Source: Spirodela intermedia
Taxonomy: Eukaryota; Streptophyta; Magnoliopsida; Alismatales; Araceae
Direction: 5' to 3'
Length of the DNA: 64,000 nt
NCBI GenBank assembly: GCA_902729315.2
Contig: LR746272.1
Coordinates: forward strand, 9,294,327-9,358,326
Shown in pieces: positions 51,683 to 64,000 of this stretch; the first letter of the stretch is position 1; each line of letters opens with the position of its first letter. The position numbers and the translations under genes were made by a program. Under the pieces are notes generated by a model, which was not told the DNA's origin, did no database searches, and saw only the letters and a program-made list of their open reading frames with translations.

Positions 51683-53245
51683 TGCTGCTCCTGAGATCTC
51701 CAACCCCTCTAAACCCCTCCCTTCTCTCTGTCGTCCTGTCGATGAACCGAGGGCTCCCTGGGCGGAGAAAACTCCCGAAACCCTAAACAGAACCCCGGCT
51801 CCTTAGGTTTCCGCCGAGGCTCCCTTCTTTCGGCATCGCCGGGCCAAACCTCAGGTTCCCTATCCGACGACTTGCTTCCCCCCACCTCCCGGTCGCCGCC
51901 TTTCTTTTTCTGGGCAAGATCGGGAGGAAGGGAGGAGGGAAATGAAGGGGAAGGGAGACGAAATTCGCGGAGAGGAAGCGACTCACTGGAGATCAGTAGC
52001 TCCCTTCCTCCATGGATGAACGAGGACGGCAGCATGGAGAGTCGGGAGCCCCTCGTTTCTTTAATTAGTTTATAAAAAATCAGCTTCTTGCGAGGGAGTC
52101 TGGGAGATTTGAATCCCAGCAAGATCCCCACCGTCCATCAAGGCGATCATCCCAGAGCGCCTAACCGCTGGAGAGCAGGGCCCCGCTCATTTTGAATCCC
52201 CCCACCCCCAAACGGAATCCCGTCACCCCCGGGGGTGACAACAACCGCTCCCTCGCCAGCAGGTGAGGTCCCGGAGGGCGGTGAGCGTTTTCAGGCATCT
52301 TTCGAATTCAAAAACTCGGATCCAATGGTGGGGTCCGCCTACCCTCGTCCCGCCGAGCCGACGTGTCCGTCCGAGTCAGCCGCGGCACGAGAAAACCGGC
52401 ACGTGGTGCCTGAAAGCCAGCCTCGATGCCCCTCATAACAAGCATTTTTTCTTTACCAATTAGGATTTTTTAAAACAAATTAAAATATTTCTTCGAATCA
52501 GAAGCAGGTTGGCGGCTTAATGGGCTTAACTGGGCCAAAGCGGATCTTTAATCCCTCTGATTTCGTGAGGCCCATTGCGGAGAAATGCCGTAAACTGGGC
52601 CGCCGAAGTAGATGCCCCGCGTTGCCCGCCGGGCACATTTAGTGACACGGCCCGCGCCTCCGAGCCGCGGAAGCCGTGAATGCATTTAACGCCGCCACGC
52701 TGGCTGCCTAGCTGTCAAGCTCCTACAGAGAGACCGCAGCGTGAATAAAAAATCAGCGACGATAACGATAAAGCGGTAGCGGCCCGCAGCGTCCGCCACG
52801 CGTTTTTTCACTTATTCGTTTCTCTCTCCTCCTTATCTCTTTCCTTTCTTTCTTTTCTCCTTAAATTTTGTGCTGTTACAACAACTGGTGGGCCCCAGAT
52901 GATAGCAGCCCCCCAACTATCACCCCAAAAAAAAAAAAAAAAAAAAAAAGGAAGGGAGAAAACCGAGAGCATGTGCTCTACCCGCCATTCCCACCGAGGA
53001 CATGGACAGCCACCGTCATCCCCAGCTTGGGAAGAAAGGAGGGGGGAAAAAATACACGTGGGCCGGGCCGCTGTTATGTAAAAAGAAGCCCGCCGTCGGC
53101 AGCTCAGGAGTATACCCACCAAAAAAGAATGTCAACCCTTCAAGTGCGGCAGCTCGGCGTTTGACCGAGAAGAGGAGCTTCGCGGTTCTTCCCGGCCATG
53201 AGAGCAGGCTAATGTGCTCTACGAGGTCAACTCCGGTGAATCGGA
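51683..53245. other. Cyclin promoter region / YTH 3' flank
   Basis: About 1.56 kb. The part next to 51682 should hold the cyclin leader and promoter. No protein family is recognised in the overlapping open frames on both strands. A 23-base poly-A run lies at 52927-52949, with a CT-rich stretch before it at 52820-52860. Confidence 0.5.
52927..52949. repeat. Poly-A run
   Basis: 23 consecutive A. No retroposon body with target-site duplications was recognised next to it, so it is listed as a homopolymer only. Confidence 0.9.
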
Positions 53246-56200
53246 TCATTCCTTCACCTCGACGCCCATCTGGGGCTCGCCCGCGCTCTTCGCCGGCCCC
53301 AGTTCGACGGCCTTGAGTCCCGCAATCAGGGGGTCCAGCTCGCCCGCCTTTCCAACCGGCGCGGCGGCGTCACTCGATTTCACCTGCAAGCGTTTGAGCT
53401 GCTCAGAAGAAAGGGTCGTGATATCTTGACGATCACTGGGTCTGCTGGATAGAGATGCTCACCGAGAAGCCCTCCAGATGGGGCGCGTGGGCCTTTGACC
53501 TCTTGCTCTGCATCGCCTTCTGCCGGTTATCATAAAAGCTGAAGTCGTCCAGTATAGAAGTCTTGGAAGAGAAGGCCTTGAAGATCCCCAAAACCTCCAT
53601 TCCTTGCGAGAATTTCACCTGAAACAAGCAGGTGATCGATCAGAAAGAAGAACCCGTCACAGCAGCTCTTTACAGAAATGCCCTTTGACTTTTGCGAGAG
53701 ATAGAAAGAGAAAACAGAGTGATTCGAACCTCTTGTGTGTCTCTACTGTTGGTCACAGGCTTATTGTCATTGTTCTCGAGTATGATATGACGAAACTGGG
53801 AATTCGGAACGTCCTTTATTATGTGCCACTTGACAGGGAAAAACCCATTCCATTTGTCCTGCTGCCAAAAATCCATGTTTTTGTTGAAATTAACTCGACC
53901 GATCATCTCAGCGACCCCGCAGAACTGGCCACTTGCGTTGACCTGTTCCGCAGCAGGGAAACACACAACTCAGAATACTCAGCATAATTGACCAGAAAAA
54001 AACATACGAAACATAATTGGACATGTATTAAAGATAATTGTTGCTTTGCTCTGCGCACGTGGACATGTGATATTGATTTTCTCTCTCTAAGGTGAGTACT
54101 AAAGACGGAAATACATGCATACATACCGAAAAGAATAAGAAGACGGGGCATTTGCTGCCTTTCTCCTCCATTTTGGCCTGTGAAATCTGAAATGCATTGT
54201 CAAGCCTCTGGTTTCCGTTAGGAGTGCTCGCCCAAACATTGTATTTAATGCTTTTATGAATGTCATCCTCGCTGTATGACTTGATGACGAAGAACAGCGC
54301 GTGTTCATATTTAGTCGGAAAATCTTCAAGGTTGTAATCCTCCCGCTTTATATCTATGTCAGGCGAAATGGTATTTTGACCATTGCAATCATCGGCACTG
54401 AAAACTCCAGCTGCATCAGAGCCTGATTCCGAGGCTGACTTATGACTGCTTGTCCTGGGACCACGATTCTGCTCATTAAGGAAGTCAATATCACCAACAC
54501 CGAGCTTGTTTCGGGTCTTCAGTTTGTCGCTGCCAACCCAACTCTGCCCATTTTCTTTAACACTAAATCCGCTATTTGTGTAAGGAACACCACTCTTCAC
54601 TTGGTTATGATACGGAGGAAATTTTGTCACAGGAATGTAGCCCTTGGATACTACAGATGCAACCTGAAATAGTAACATCGAATAACATATATTAGGGAAA
54701 TATAGTGCAGTCTTAGCTATGGGAAGACATGAATTGACGAGTGTGGAGAAACAAAGAGATTTAAGCCCAGATGACCTTGTTCCCAGCCTTTGGTGTTTGA
54801 CCGTGTATAGCAGAGCCTGGCGACACTGCCCTTCCTGGGGAAGTCCCAGACTTTGAAGGTACCGGGACCCTGGTAGGAGAGTAAGCTTGCGACAAGCCAC
54901 CTCTCAATGCTGGAATTGGCGAATCTCCCACACCATGTCCATTAGTTCCATCACCGTATATGTAGGATGTGTCCCATGTATATTCAGGAACAAGATCGGG
55001 CCCGTAAGCAGCTGAAGGAGAGAAACACCCTGGGGAAAGGACAGGATGGGGGAACATGGAGCCAGCATAGTACCCTTGTTGACCCAGGTATTGTCCATCA
55101 GTGCTTATATAATCTCCAGGCAAGAACGGACTGTAAGTGCCAAAAGTAGATTGAAATCCGGGTTTATAATACAGTACTGATGAGTTATCAGTTGGAAATG
55201 CCTGAAAATAAAGAGGAAAATAAAAGTGATTCTCCCTTCGCAATGAAATCTGCAGATATAGGATTGGTAACAAAAACTAAGCTTCTAAGATTTTAGAAGC
55301 ATGAAATACGCAGTAACGCGGAACAACGTTACTTGAAAAATCTAATTATACATACGAAAACAACAGATATTTTTTTCACAAAATAAGCAAGGGAGGTCAC
55401 CTAAAAATAAAAATCAACAAGATAAAAAACATATGGTCACCTTTTAAAAAAAGAAAAAATAATAATTTGGACACCAATAACAACAACTCTAAAATTGACG
55501 AAATTTTTCTTCCCCTGTAGAACAGAAAGCAAAAGATCCAATAGATATCCTTACCAGGGATGGCTCAAGAGAAGAAACTAAACAAGAATTACGCGTAATT
55601 TATAATGAAAAAGAACTTACTGGTTGCTGGAACTCCAATCCATCGCTCCCCACAACATAACTTTGGTCATCCCGCTCAGCGAAGGAAACTACAAATAACG
55701 TCGCATTGATATCATCATGCGGTGAGTAAGAATAAATCTTCTCCAAAAAATCTTCAAATCTAGACGACCAATGGAATATACAAACCTGGGTAATAATAGC
55801 CGTAATAATTCATGGGATAATATGACAAACCCTTCACGCTGCTTGTCGCATCCCCAGATGAAACACAAGAAGCAGCATCAGAGAGAGTCCCGTCCTTTAC
55901 AGGAGCCTAGGAAAAACGAGAGCCAGAAAAGATAAATAAGTAAAAAATCAGTTACATAAAACATGCTTATGATGAACAATTGTACACTACGAAAACATAA
56001 AGTGGCGGCATTCGACGATTGTAATCGATGCACATAAATAAATGAGACAGAGCCACATTGCATTTACCACCAATACTTCAGAAGACGTATTTATTTTCAA
56101 CTTCTTCTTCGCTTCCTCAACAGCTGAGTAAAATCCAGTCAAGGTAGACAATGTTGAGGGTAAATTAAAAGTTATCTTATTAAGATCCGCTGAGCAACTA

Positions 56201-56922
56201 TTTAATTGTGCCTAGCTGATATGAAGCATGCACGCAGATTAAAAAAAGTATATGCAACCCCTCAACCAACCACCGACACAGATCTGAAAAAAAAAGGAGA
56301 GCGTCTAACCAGAAGAACACAGGAAAATTGAAAAATGACGAAGGAAAACAGATAGTGACTTGCGACGGCGAGACACCTAATAGAAGGATCGTGGATCTCA
56401 ATAATCGATAAAATTGAAAGGGAAGTACACTGTAAGAGAGAACCAACAGGCACGGAAGGCGAGAATTTTACACGTGAGATCTCCAATCCTCGGGAGACCA
56501 CATCAATTCACCTTAAACGGAGTGGGATATTAGAGCGTGCGTATCGACGAACTCCGGGAAGAGCTCAGGCAAAAACTAGACCAGCGAACACGTATCTAAA
56601 TGCATTACTGAAAAGCGCTCCTGAGGTCAGCAAGAATTTTTCCGAAAGCTTCCAACAAAATAAAAGGACGCTGCAGAACGTATTGGAAAGAGTGAAAAAA
56701 ACAAAAAGAATCCACATGAGAGACCATGTCGCGAAGCACAAAATTAGAAACGTGGTTGTGCTTCAAGAGAGACGAAGCGAAATACACATTAAAAATTCGT
56801 CGCAATCACAAATTACCGGACTGGGAGCGTGGATCAAGGAGATCAGGACAGGGAACGAGCACAGACATGAATGAAAACACAGTAGAAAGGATACGTTTCT
56901 CCGGGTTTCTTTCAGTGGCCAT
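53246..56922 (-). CDS. ECT: YTH-domain m6A reader (ECT family)
   Basis: Nine exons, all phases consistent, give 580 aa: 56922-56895, 56123-56068, 55906-55786, 55688-55621, 55201-54776, 54663-54127, 53942-53730, 53618-53463, 53383-53246. The N-terminal half is Tyr/Gly/Pro/Ser-rich and disordered ([13 protein letters not shown]), like other ECT proteins. The YTH domain runs from about residue 351 to 490. Its aromatic cage is W377 (KYNVWAST), W438 and W443 (DFWQQDKW), which hold N6-methyladenosine in [20 protein letters not shown] and [17 protein letters not shown] are strict YTHDF-type hallmarks. It should be mainly cytoplasmic and affect the fate of m6A-marked mRNA. Exon 1 encodes only nine residues; its join to exon 2 is supported by phase and a pyrimidine-rich acceptor. 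The exact ECT number cannot be assigned. Confidence 0.93.
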
Positions 56923-58534
56923 GAGATCACACCAGTGCTCTCCGCAGAAGAACCCCAGGTTGTCCTCCAGTTCGGGGGCTCGGGCCAAACCCTAAGCGTA
57001 GCTGCGACAGCTACCCTGAAACTATACAACCGAGGCAGCAGCGAGGATAACACGATCACAGCCGACGCCGGGAGACCGCCACCCGCGGGGACGAGTGCGA
57101 AGACCGGAGGCGATCAGAGAATAACAGATAAATGGCCGACGAGCAAGAAGGAAGCAACGGAAGAAGGGAAGAGGAAAGGCTTCTGAGGGGAATAAGACGT
57201 CGAGACCAGCGTGGGAAAGTCAAAGCAACGGTGTCAGGCGATCCACGTCGATCCCCAGTTGGATCCCACGGTCATTAGCCACGCTCCGACGGCTCGGTTT
57301 CCCGGGAGGATCCTATCACGTCACGTTCCTCCGGCTCGGTGGGCCCTACTCCTCCTTCCGCAGGCCAAAAATCTAGAAAAGTCCCGTTCCGGTGCCTCGT
57401 GGAAATATTCAGCGTAAACGGTGTCCTTCCCCTGCGACCCAAAGCGGCCGAGTCGTGAGCGTGACCCGCCTCAATCCCTCACGGACATCTCACCCGCCGG
57501 CTCGGTGCCCGACCGAGTCGGGGACTCGAGGGGCCACCGAGTGGATCAGGTTCGTTTTCGTCCCTCTGGCGCCAAATCGGCGTATTTCGTCATTGATGAC
57601 GACACTCTCAAGCCGCCGGAGAATCAACGCCACTTTTATGGCGGTTGCTTCCGTGTCCCGCGGGATAGTCTAAGCCCTGCGGGGACCACCGAGTCGACCC
57701 GCGCAACACCCCCCACTCGTCTCCGGATTACTTCGTCCCCAAGCTTCCGAGTCAAAGCGATACGGGGCCCACGCGGGACTTGGCGGTCCGCCTCGCCGTT
57801 GATGGGCCGACGTGGGCTACTTCCCACGCCCTGAGGTTCTGGATCCTTCTCTGAAAGTCGGCGCCACATCCGCCATCGTGCAGTGGAGAAGCCCCCATCG
57901 TGTGGCCAGGTCCACCACACGGGAGGTACCGATTCGGGAATTCCCTGCCACGTCATCCCCGTCATTAATCTAATTGACAGGGATTTTATACTCCACCCGT
58001 CAGCCCGAGAATATATTTATTGAATAATTATTAATGCGTAAACGGGACGACGACGACGAGCCGGAGGTGGAATAATTGGTGGTGCGGCCCGGCCCGGTGG
58101 GGCCCGGAGATCAGGATCCCCTGATCGAGCCACATCGAGCCTAGCAAAGAAAACGTCGTACGACTCTTCGTGGCCTATTCCGCGCATGAGGGGAGAGAGA
58201 GAGAGAGAATGGGGCGATGACTAGACGTCTGTAATTGGGCCGTCTGTAAACCTAGTTAGGCTGATAATGGGCTCATATATGAGGCCCATTTTGGGAAATA
58301 ATTGTTGGTGAAACGGGCCATCCATGCACTAATGGGCCTGTCCAGTTAAAACTGGCCCAATAGTTTATCCCTCCTGTTCCGTGCACGTGACGAGTGCCCC
58401 GGTTGTTCGCGATTACTCCAGAAGCGACAGTTCTAAATACCACGCCCTTTCGGACGATTACGGGTCGTTAGCGGGGCGTGGGCAGATTTTGGGAAGAGTC
58501 TGACGTGGGGGGACACGACAGCATCACAGCGAGG

Positions 58535-58542
58535 CCACGTGG
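58535..58542. promoter_or_regulatory. G-box / ABRE-type element
   Basis: CCACGTGG about 340 bp upstream of the candidate TATA box of the PCaP1-type gene. Such elements bind bZIP or bHLH factors and often confer ABA or light responses; no activity is shown here. Confidence 0.45.
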
Positions 58543-58995
58543 GGGATGTCCCAATAAGAGTCAAGGGATGGATGGGGGTTTGCTGTGGGTCCCGCTGACA
58601 GCTGCCAAGCCCCACCTCACCCCCACACCGCCTCTTCTCTTGGAAGGAATGACTGTTTTAACCCTTTAATGGACTGCGGGCCATGGAAAACTCGGGTCCG
58701 CTACCGGGTCGGATCCCCCGCAGCTGTGGGGAGGTGGCCTTTGCGAGGACAGGGGGATGACAGGGTGGTTTGGGTGGCACGTTCTGATATATTTTCCTGA
58801 CGGGGACCCGGGTAGCTGCCAAGACAACCCCCTCAAGCTTGGTTTAGGCAGACAGTTGGCGGAGAGGGCTTATATTGCATCGGACGTGAGAGAGAGAGAG
58901 AGAGATAAGAGAGCGAAAGAGACAGGGAGGAGAGGAGAGAGAACTAGAAGAGAGCGCGGGGGCTTGCCCGCATCCCTGTCTTCCTGCCTCGTATG

Positions 58996-59000
<5 letters not shown>

Positions 59001-59050
<50 letters not shown>
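59001..59050. repeat. (CT)n microsatellite
   Basis: 25 CT units inside the predicted 5'-UTR intron of the PCaP1-type gene, 10 bp after its donor. Confidence 0.92.
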
Positions 59051-59053
<3 letters not shown>

Positions 59054-59172
59054 CCTTTTCCTCTCGGCTGTCGATAGAAGGGCGTAGACGGGTCTGGATT
59101 TTGGCTGAACCAGTGTTCTAAGGATTTGAAGGGATTTCTTTCTGGTGCAGAGGGTCGGACGGAGGAGAGGAG

Positions 59173-60136
59173 ATGGGTTACTGGAAGTCGAAGTTGCTCC
59201 CGAAGATCAAGAAGGTCTTCGACAAGGGCAGCTCAAAGAAGGCTGCCGCTGCCGAGGCCACCAAGGCCTTTGACGACTCCAAGGTGTGGATCTTCTTGTC
59301 TGCAAAAGTGGTAACTTTTCTCTGTTTTCTAGTGGTTTCTTCTCACCTCCTCTGCTGTGCAGGAAGAGATAACCAAGGAATATGACGAGAAGAAGACCGA
59401 GCTGGAGCCCAAAGTGGTCGAGATCTACGGAACCACCCCGACCGAGATCAAGGTCCGCTGCCTCTCTCTCTCTCTCTCTCTCTCTCTCTACAGACACCAC
59501 TCTACTTCCTACTCTGGTTCGATCTGTAGAGGAACAGGAGCATGGGCGGATTAATTAACGAAAAGTATGGTAGTATGCCTATGTATTAAGATTTGTTTCC
59601 CTTCGTTTCCCCGCAGACTCTGGTGAAGGAGCCTACGGAGGCCGGGGTGAAGAAGCACGCGGCAGGCGTCAACAAGTTCCTGGAGGAGCTGGTTAAAATA
59701 GGTAAGAATTGAAAGTGCGATGATCGGAATGGGTTTTTATCCTGTTAACGTTTTCCGGCGATGGACGTTGTAATCTGCAGAGTTCCCCGGGGCCAAGGCT
59801 GTCAGTGAGGCTTCCACCAAGTTCGGGCCCACCCTCGTCACCGGACCCGTCTTCTTCGTGTTCGAGAAGGCTGCTGTCTTCCTCCCTGCGGAGGAGCCCA
59901 AGACGGCGGAACCAGAGGCCGCCGCCGCCACCACCACAGAAGAAGCGCCCGCAGCACCGGCGGAGGAGGGCACCAGCAAGGATAAAGAGGTGGTGGTGGT
60001 GTCTACGGAAGAGGAGAAGAAGGTGGAAGCCGAGACTCCTGCACCTCCAGAGGTTCCTCCCGTCGTCGAGGAGAAGGTCGCCGCCGCTCCGGCAGCGGCC
60101 CCAGAGCCGGCGAAGCCGACCGAGGGAGCGGCATGA
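59173..60136 (+). CDS. PCAP1: Plasma-membrane-associated cation-binding protein (DREPP family)
   Basis: Four exons give 213 aa: 59173-59283, 59363-59452, 59617-59701, 59781-60136. The start MGYWKSKLLPKIKKVFDK is the DREPP/PCaP signature: glycine 2 is the N-myristoylation site and the following lysines bind phosphoinositides and calmodulin. EEKKTELEPKVVEIYG-type and FLEELVKIEFPG segments are family-specific. The C-terminal 90 residues are a Glu/Ala/Pro/Val-rich, disordered tail with VEEK-type repeats that bind divalent cations. The protein is peripheral on the plasma membrane and links Ca2+ to phosphoinositide signalling and microtubules. A CT tract follows the exon-2 donor (59463-59488). The ATG sits 22 bp after the acceptor of a predicted 5'-UTR intron. 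Confidence 0.95.
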
Positions 60137-62323
60137 TCGCCCCAAGGACTGTACAAGTATCCCCGTGTCCCTTGATTTGCCATTCTTTCTCTCTCCTCTG
60201 TGTATTTTGAGTCTCACCTTCTCGTCCGGGTCCCTGTGAAAGAAATATGTATTTATGACGCCGCCGTCGCCGTCGCCATCGTGTTTTTCCATTGGTTTTC
60301 TTCACCCCTATTATTTCTCCCCCTCCCCCTCCTCACATGTAATGAATTGTCCCATATCAGTTCTTTGGAATTTGAACATAAAGCATGCTGTATAGGGCGC
60401 TGTTCCCCCCCTCCCTCTCTCCCCCCCCGCCCGGCATGTGCATGCAGTGGCAACTAAGCTCGACGGAGAGAGGAGCTTTAATGGCGACTCTGAATCTGAT
60501 ATCTCTCCGTTAAAACTTGGAACCCCCTACTCCTGGTTCAGTTCCTTGGATGGGCCAGAGCGGGCATTAATGTTGACCCGCATAGGCGCCATGGCAGCCA
60601 CCCAACACATGGGGTCTCAGTCACGTCAAGGCCCCCGAGGGCTTCGCCAAGTGGGCAGCCGTCCCCATCCCCGGCGAGAAGACAACGCCTATCCCCTGCG
60701 AGAAGACAACCCCCTCGGTCTCGGCAATAATAGAGTCCCCCCTCCCCCCCGCCTCCCCCAGGCTGTCGGAGAGCAAACTAGCCCGAGAACATGAGGGGGA
60801 AGGCTGGCTGGGCGAGAAGGGCGCTCGGAGAATCGAGCTCGCGATGCAGATATCAAACCAAGAAGACGACGCAAGCAATGGCGGGCGAGGATGCCGTCTC
60901 CGAGCGGCCGACTCCCTCGCTCCTTTTTCGGAGAGCGACCAGGTCATAAAGGATTTTTGAGCGAGAAGCTACGATATCCTGTCGTTGTTTCATAATCTTC
61001 ATCCGTAGAGAGCTCGACGTAGAAGGCCGCCGCTCAGTTCCTCTGAGTCGTCATATCAGGATATCCCCAGAGAATCGAGACCAGCTGAAACTCGTCTCAG
61101 CCCCGGGGAGGAAGATGCCGAGCGGTGAGAGCTCTCCCACCGGGGATGAAAGCGGTAACCTAATCATCTCCCTCGGCGTTGGTCAGCAACGATACCCGCA
61201 AGTCTGACTCATAAATGAATTAAAAAACAGATTTTTATTAATAATTTCGTCACTAAACTTGGAGAACCGATTCTTTCTACAAAGGGAAGCATCGCTTTTG
61301 AGAAATATATCCAATTTCGTGTAATAAATAGTATCATCTCAACCTGCCCAATCCTACTTTCTCTCAGGAGGCCGATGTCTACTTTCTCTCTCATTCCTAT
61401 CCCCTTCTCTCTCTGTAAGTCTCACCTACAGAGCGTCGTCGTCGTCGTAATGAGTCTATTTTTCCAAGCTTCCTCTCTTAAAAGACCGATCAAATATAGT
61501 ATAGACCGTGGAAGTCAAAAGCTTCCATACGACACTCTTATAGGAAATATTCTACTCTAATTTTGGACCATATGCCATTAAGACGAGCATTCAGAGCTGC
61601 CCGCGAGGCCTTAAGAAAGAGAAGATCTTTAGGACTTCGGGCGTCCCCGCTGGTCGGAAACGACAAGCCCGGCCTCGATATATTCCCCTCATGGAGTCAT
61701 GTTGTCCTCACGGCGGCGACGACGTAGACGACTACGGGTCCAGCGTGGCAGCTGGAGTAGCTGGCCGGGAGGAGACGATACCCGGTCAAAGGAATCAACG
61801 GAATCCAGCTAATCACCGGTGTCTTCGTGGATTCGGACCCACCGTTGGACGGTGCAAGACGAAACCCTCTTCAATGTCCCCTTGACCTGCGGGACGACGG
61901 ACATTCGGCATTAACTTGAGAAATCAAATCCACGACATTTCCCGGTGATTAGCTAAGTATGTTTTATATGATTCATAGTTTTAAATCATATGGTACTCCA
62001 AAATATGCGAATTCGTATTCCCACCGGTGTTTGTGAGCCAGGGCAAACCCGGAGACCCCTCTCTCTCTCTCTCTCTCTCTCTCTACGTCGAAGAGGGTCG
62101 GGGGAGGGCCGATAAGTGGATATTTGTGGGGCTTTTGGTAATTGTCCACTTCGCCGGAAGACTCGTCGAAGTCAGCGGGGCGCTGGTATATATCCTTTGG
62201 GGGCGTGGAGGACGCGAAAGGGAGCGGCGTGGCCGCTCTACGAGGCGACGACGTGGGAGGGGGATTCAAGGTTATCCTTAGTTGATGCCCCAGATTGAGA
62301 GACAGCGACGTAGGGACAGACGA

Positions 62324-62325
<2 letters not shown>

Positions 62326-62362
<37 letters not shown>

Positions 62363-62378
62363 GCTCGCTCGCTCGCTC
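62326..62378. repeat. (CT)n plus (CTCG)n microsatellite
   Basis: About 16 CT units followed directly by five gctc units. Confidence 0.88.
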
Positions 62379-62782
62379 TTCTTATGAAACATCAACTTCG
62401 CGGGGTCTGCTCGAGGGGAAGTTCTTTACTTCACGGAAGGGAGCTTGTTGCGTCTAGTGAGAGACCAGGGAGGGGTAGTTGAGTCTGCCTTAGAAGCTTC
62501 TAGGATAGGATTAGGATGAACCCCTCTCTGTTTCTTGGTGAAGGGTGGAGACCCATGGGGTCGAATTCAGCTGGCCCCTTCGGCACCCCGTCGATAATAT
62601 CTTAAGCGAATCTTGACCTGATGGGCGAAAGTCAGCCTACCCAAAGCACGGGGCTTGGGGTTACTTACGCCATGGGGACGTCAAAGGCAGAGTCTTTTAT
62701 CCCTTCTTCACTATTATACCTATATGCTTTACCCCACGTTGAATCCCCAAAAGGTTCCTTGGTCACCAACCCAGACGTCCAC

Positions 62783-62787
<5 letters not shown>

Positions 62788-62820
<33 letters not shown>
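62788..62820. repeat. (GA)n microsatellite
   Basis: About 16 GA units followed by a short G run. Confidence 0.9.
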
Positions 62821-62825
<5 letters not shown>

Positions 62826-63466
62826 GCAGAAGAGAAAACAAGCGAACGAGGACACTATTATTCTCTCTCCTGTCTCTCGATTTGACAATAATACATTAAA
62901 ACGAGGAGGTTGCCACACTCACCAACCTCATTGGGCCCAAAACCCCATCAAATCAGCCTGCTAATCTGACGTCAATTGGGCAAACAGCTCAGCTTTGGTT
63001 TGATAAATCCGAAATAATATCATATTTCTCATTAAATGGAATGTGGGTCCCAAGGTTACCAGATATTAAAAAAATATGAAGACTCCAACATGTATCATTT
63101 TCGTCCATCCACTTGAACAAGAGTTCTCTGATATCATAATTGGAGTTGCTCTCCAGTACGTGTCGACCAAATGAGATGACTGACAGGCTGGACGATCTAA
63201 CACGAAAAAATATGCAATTATAGAAGGTTTTTAACCTGGGATTGAAGCTAATCTCGGCATGCTACGCCAAAAATGGCTTCTGGCAAAGAAGAGTATGCAT
63301 CAGGATCTGTTCGAGAAGGTAAGTAAATGAGATATTTAATAATTAAATCAACAACAATATAATATAAATATTTTTTTTATAAATGTATTCGACAGCCATA
63401 CAAACTGTGGTTTGAAGGAAAAGAAAAACGGTGATTAAGGAGGCAATATGACGGCTGATGGAAGAG

Positions 63467-63586
63467 TTAGAGCTTCGCTAGAGTTGCCTTGAGATGTGGT
63501 TGAAGAGTGGTTAGTAGTGTAGCCATCTGAACAATATAGGATAATTCGCCATTAGTCACTTCAAACACCCTTGTTATCTCCTTCAC
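63467..63586 (-). CDS. Nitrobindin-like (UPF0678) heme-binding protein, last exon only
   Basis: A 39-codon terminal exon, preceded by a good acceptor (gttctgcag) and ending in TAA. The peptide (ITRVFEVTNGELSYIVQMAT, then LQPHLKATLAKL) resembles the C-terminal strands of the plant nitrobindin family (At1g79260-type), a ten-strand beta-barrel that binds ferric heme and reacts with nitric oxide. The rest of the gene must lie to the right of the window, because the intron upstream of this exon runs at least 414 bp to the edge. The assignment rests on this short match only. Confidence 0.6.
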   Translation of the reverse strand: MKEITRVFEVTNGELSYIVQMATLLTTLQPHLKATLAKL

Positions 63587-64000
63587 CTGCAGAACCGACA
63601 TCAGTCAGCCCAAATCAGAGATGATTTCGCTAAAACAGTAAGGAGAATTAGATCATGAGCAGCAATTTCAGGTCGTTACCGATCATTTCTATAAAAATAA
63701 TAGCGCTTGTTCACCGGTTAACGTTTCATAGATCACATTAATTCATCTTATGATGTTAAAAGAAAAATAATGTCCCTTCCACTCTATCCTGATTCCATGC
63801 CAGCAATTCCATTCGGAAATATCTATCCAACCTGCTATGGAATCCCATGTCCCCCCCCCCCCCCATCTGGCTGTGCGTATCCTTACATTAAATGGGTTTT
63901 TTGTGTAATGTCAAATATCGAAATTTAATTTTTCTTGGAAGTGATGAATGATGATCGATAGAAAGAAGGAAGACATAAAGTTTTATTAGTTAATGACGCC
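63587..64000 (-). other. Probable intron of the nitrobindin-like gene
   Basis: AT-rich with no open frame or exon-like segment on either strand. A 14-base C run lies at about 63851-63864. Confidence 0.5.

Larger units (their letters stand above)
56923..59172. other. Divergent YTH / PCaP1 intergenic region
   Basis: About 2.25 kb between divergent start codons. No further gene is recognised; open frames on both strands are compositional. A likely 5'-UTR intron of the PCaP1-type gene runs 58991-59150 (gtatgt ... ttctggtgcag). A TATATT at about 58871 is a candidate TATA box. A G-box lies at 58535-58542. GA runs occur at 58194-58208 and 58889-58904. Confidence 0.5.
60137..63466. other. Intergenic region right of PCaP1
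   Basis: About 3.3 kb. The first 300 bp should be the PCaP1 3' UTR. No gene is recognised further right; the open frames are short or driven by CT/GA repeats. CT and GA tracts occur at 62058-62084, 62326-62358 (then CTCG repeats to about 62378) and 62788-62820. Confidence 0.5.

Noticed and set aside
53719-53735. B-box-like ggttcgaatc on the minus strand
   Set aside because: It straddles the donor of YTH exon 7 and has no tRNA cloverleaf around it.

Overview
This window is nuclear DNA of a flowering plant. It carries about a dozen plant housekeeping and regulatory genes with canonical GT-AG introns, AT-rich introns, a decayed Ty1/copia retrotransposon and many (CT)n/(GA)n microsatellites. Several coding exons are strongly GC-rich (PR-1-like, WSD1-type, 2OGD, DUF1639), which points to a monocot, probably not a grass. 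That assignment is an inference from composition only. All gene models were assembled by hand from splice sites, reading phase and family resemblance; no search was run.

Left third (1-22.4 kb). A segmental duplication dominates. Copy A (1-~3755) and copy B (~9380-~12980) each hold about 1.3-1.6 kb of spacer followed by the 3' exons of a dynamin-related gene. Copy B belongs to an intact 16-exon DRP1A-type gene on the minus strand (10981-22383, 609 aa). Copy A is a broken 3' fragment of the same gene. Between the copies lie a degenerate copia element (~4390-7660, minus) and an alpha/beta-hydrolase (class-3-lipase-like) gene whose first coding exon carries an 84-bp in-frame triplication.

Middle (22.4-41 kb). 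UDP-glucose 4-epimerase (minus, 9 exons) lies head-to-head with a WSD1-type wax ester synthase/diacylglycerol acyltransferase (plus, 7 exons). A single-exon CAP/PR-1-like secreted protein follows on the same strand. After about 3.3 kb without a recognisable gene come a CCT-motif protein (plus, 4 exons, with an internal 72-bp duplication) and a small PH-domain protein (minus, 6 exons).

Right third (41-64 kb). A run of minus-strand genes follows: DUF1639 protein, 2-oxoglutarate/Fe(II) dioxygenase, A1-type cyclin, and a YTH-domain m6A reader. Then comes the plus-strand plasma-membrane cation-binding protein (PCaP1/DREPP). At the right edge is the last exon of a nitrobindin-like (UPF0678) gene whose body lies beyond the window.

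The genes do not form an operon-like or clustered pathway; this is ordinary plant gene order. The most notable features are structural: the lipase exon-1 triplication, the tandem duplication with its decaying DRP1 fragment, the duplicated CCT-protein segment, and a nested G-box palindrome. I found no convincing new biological system.
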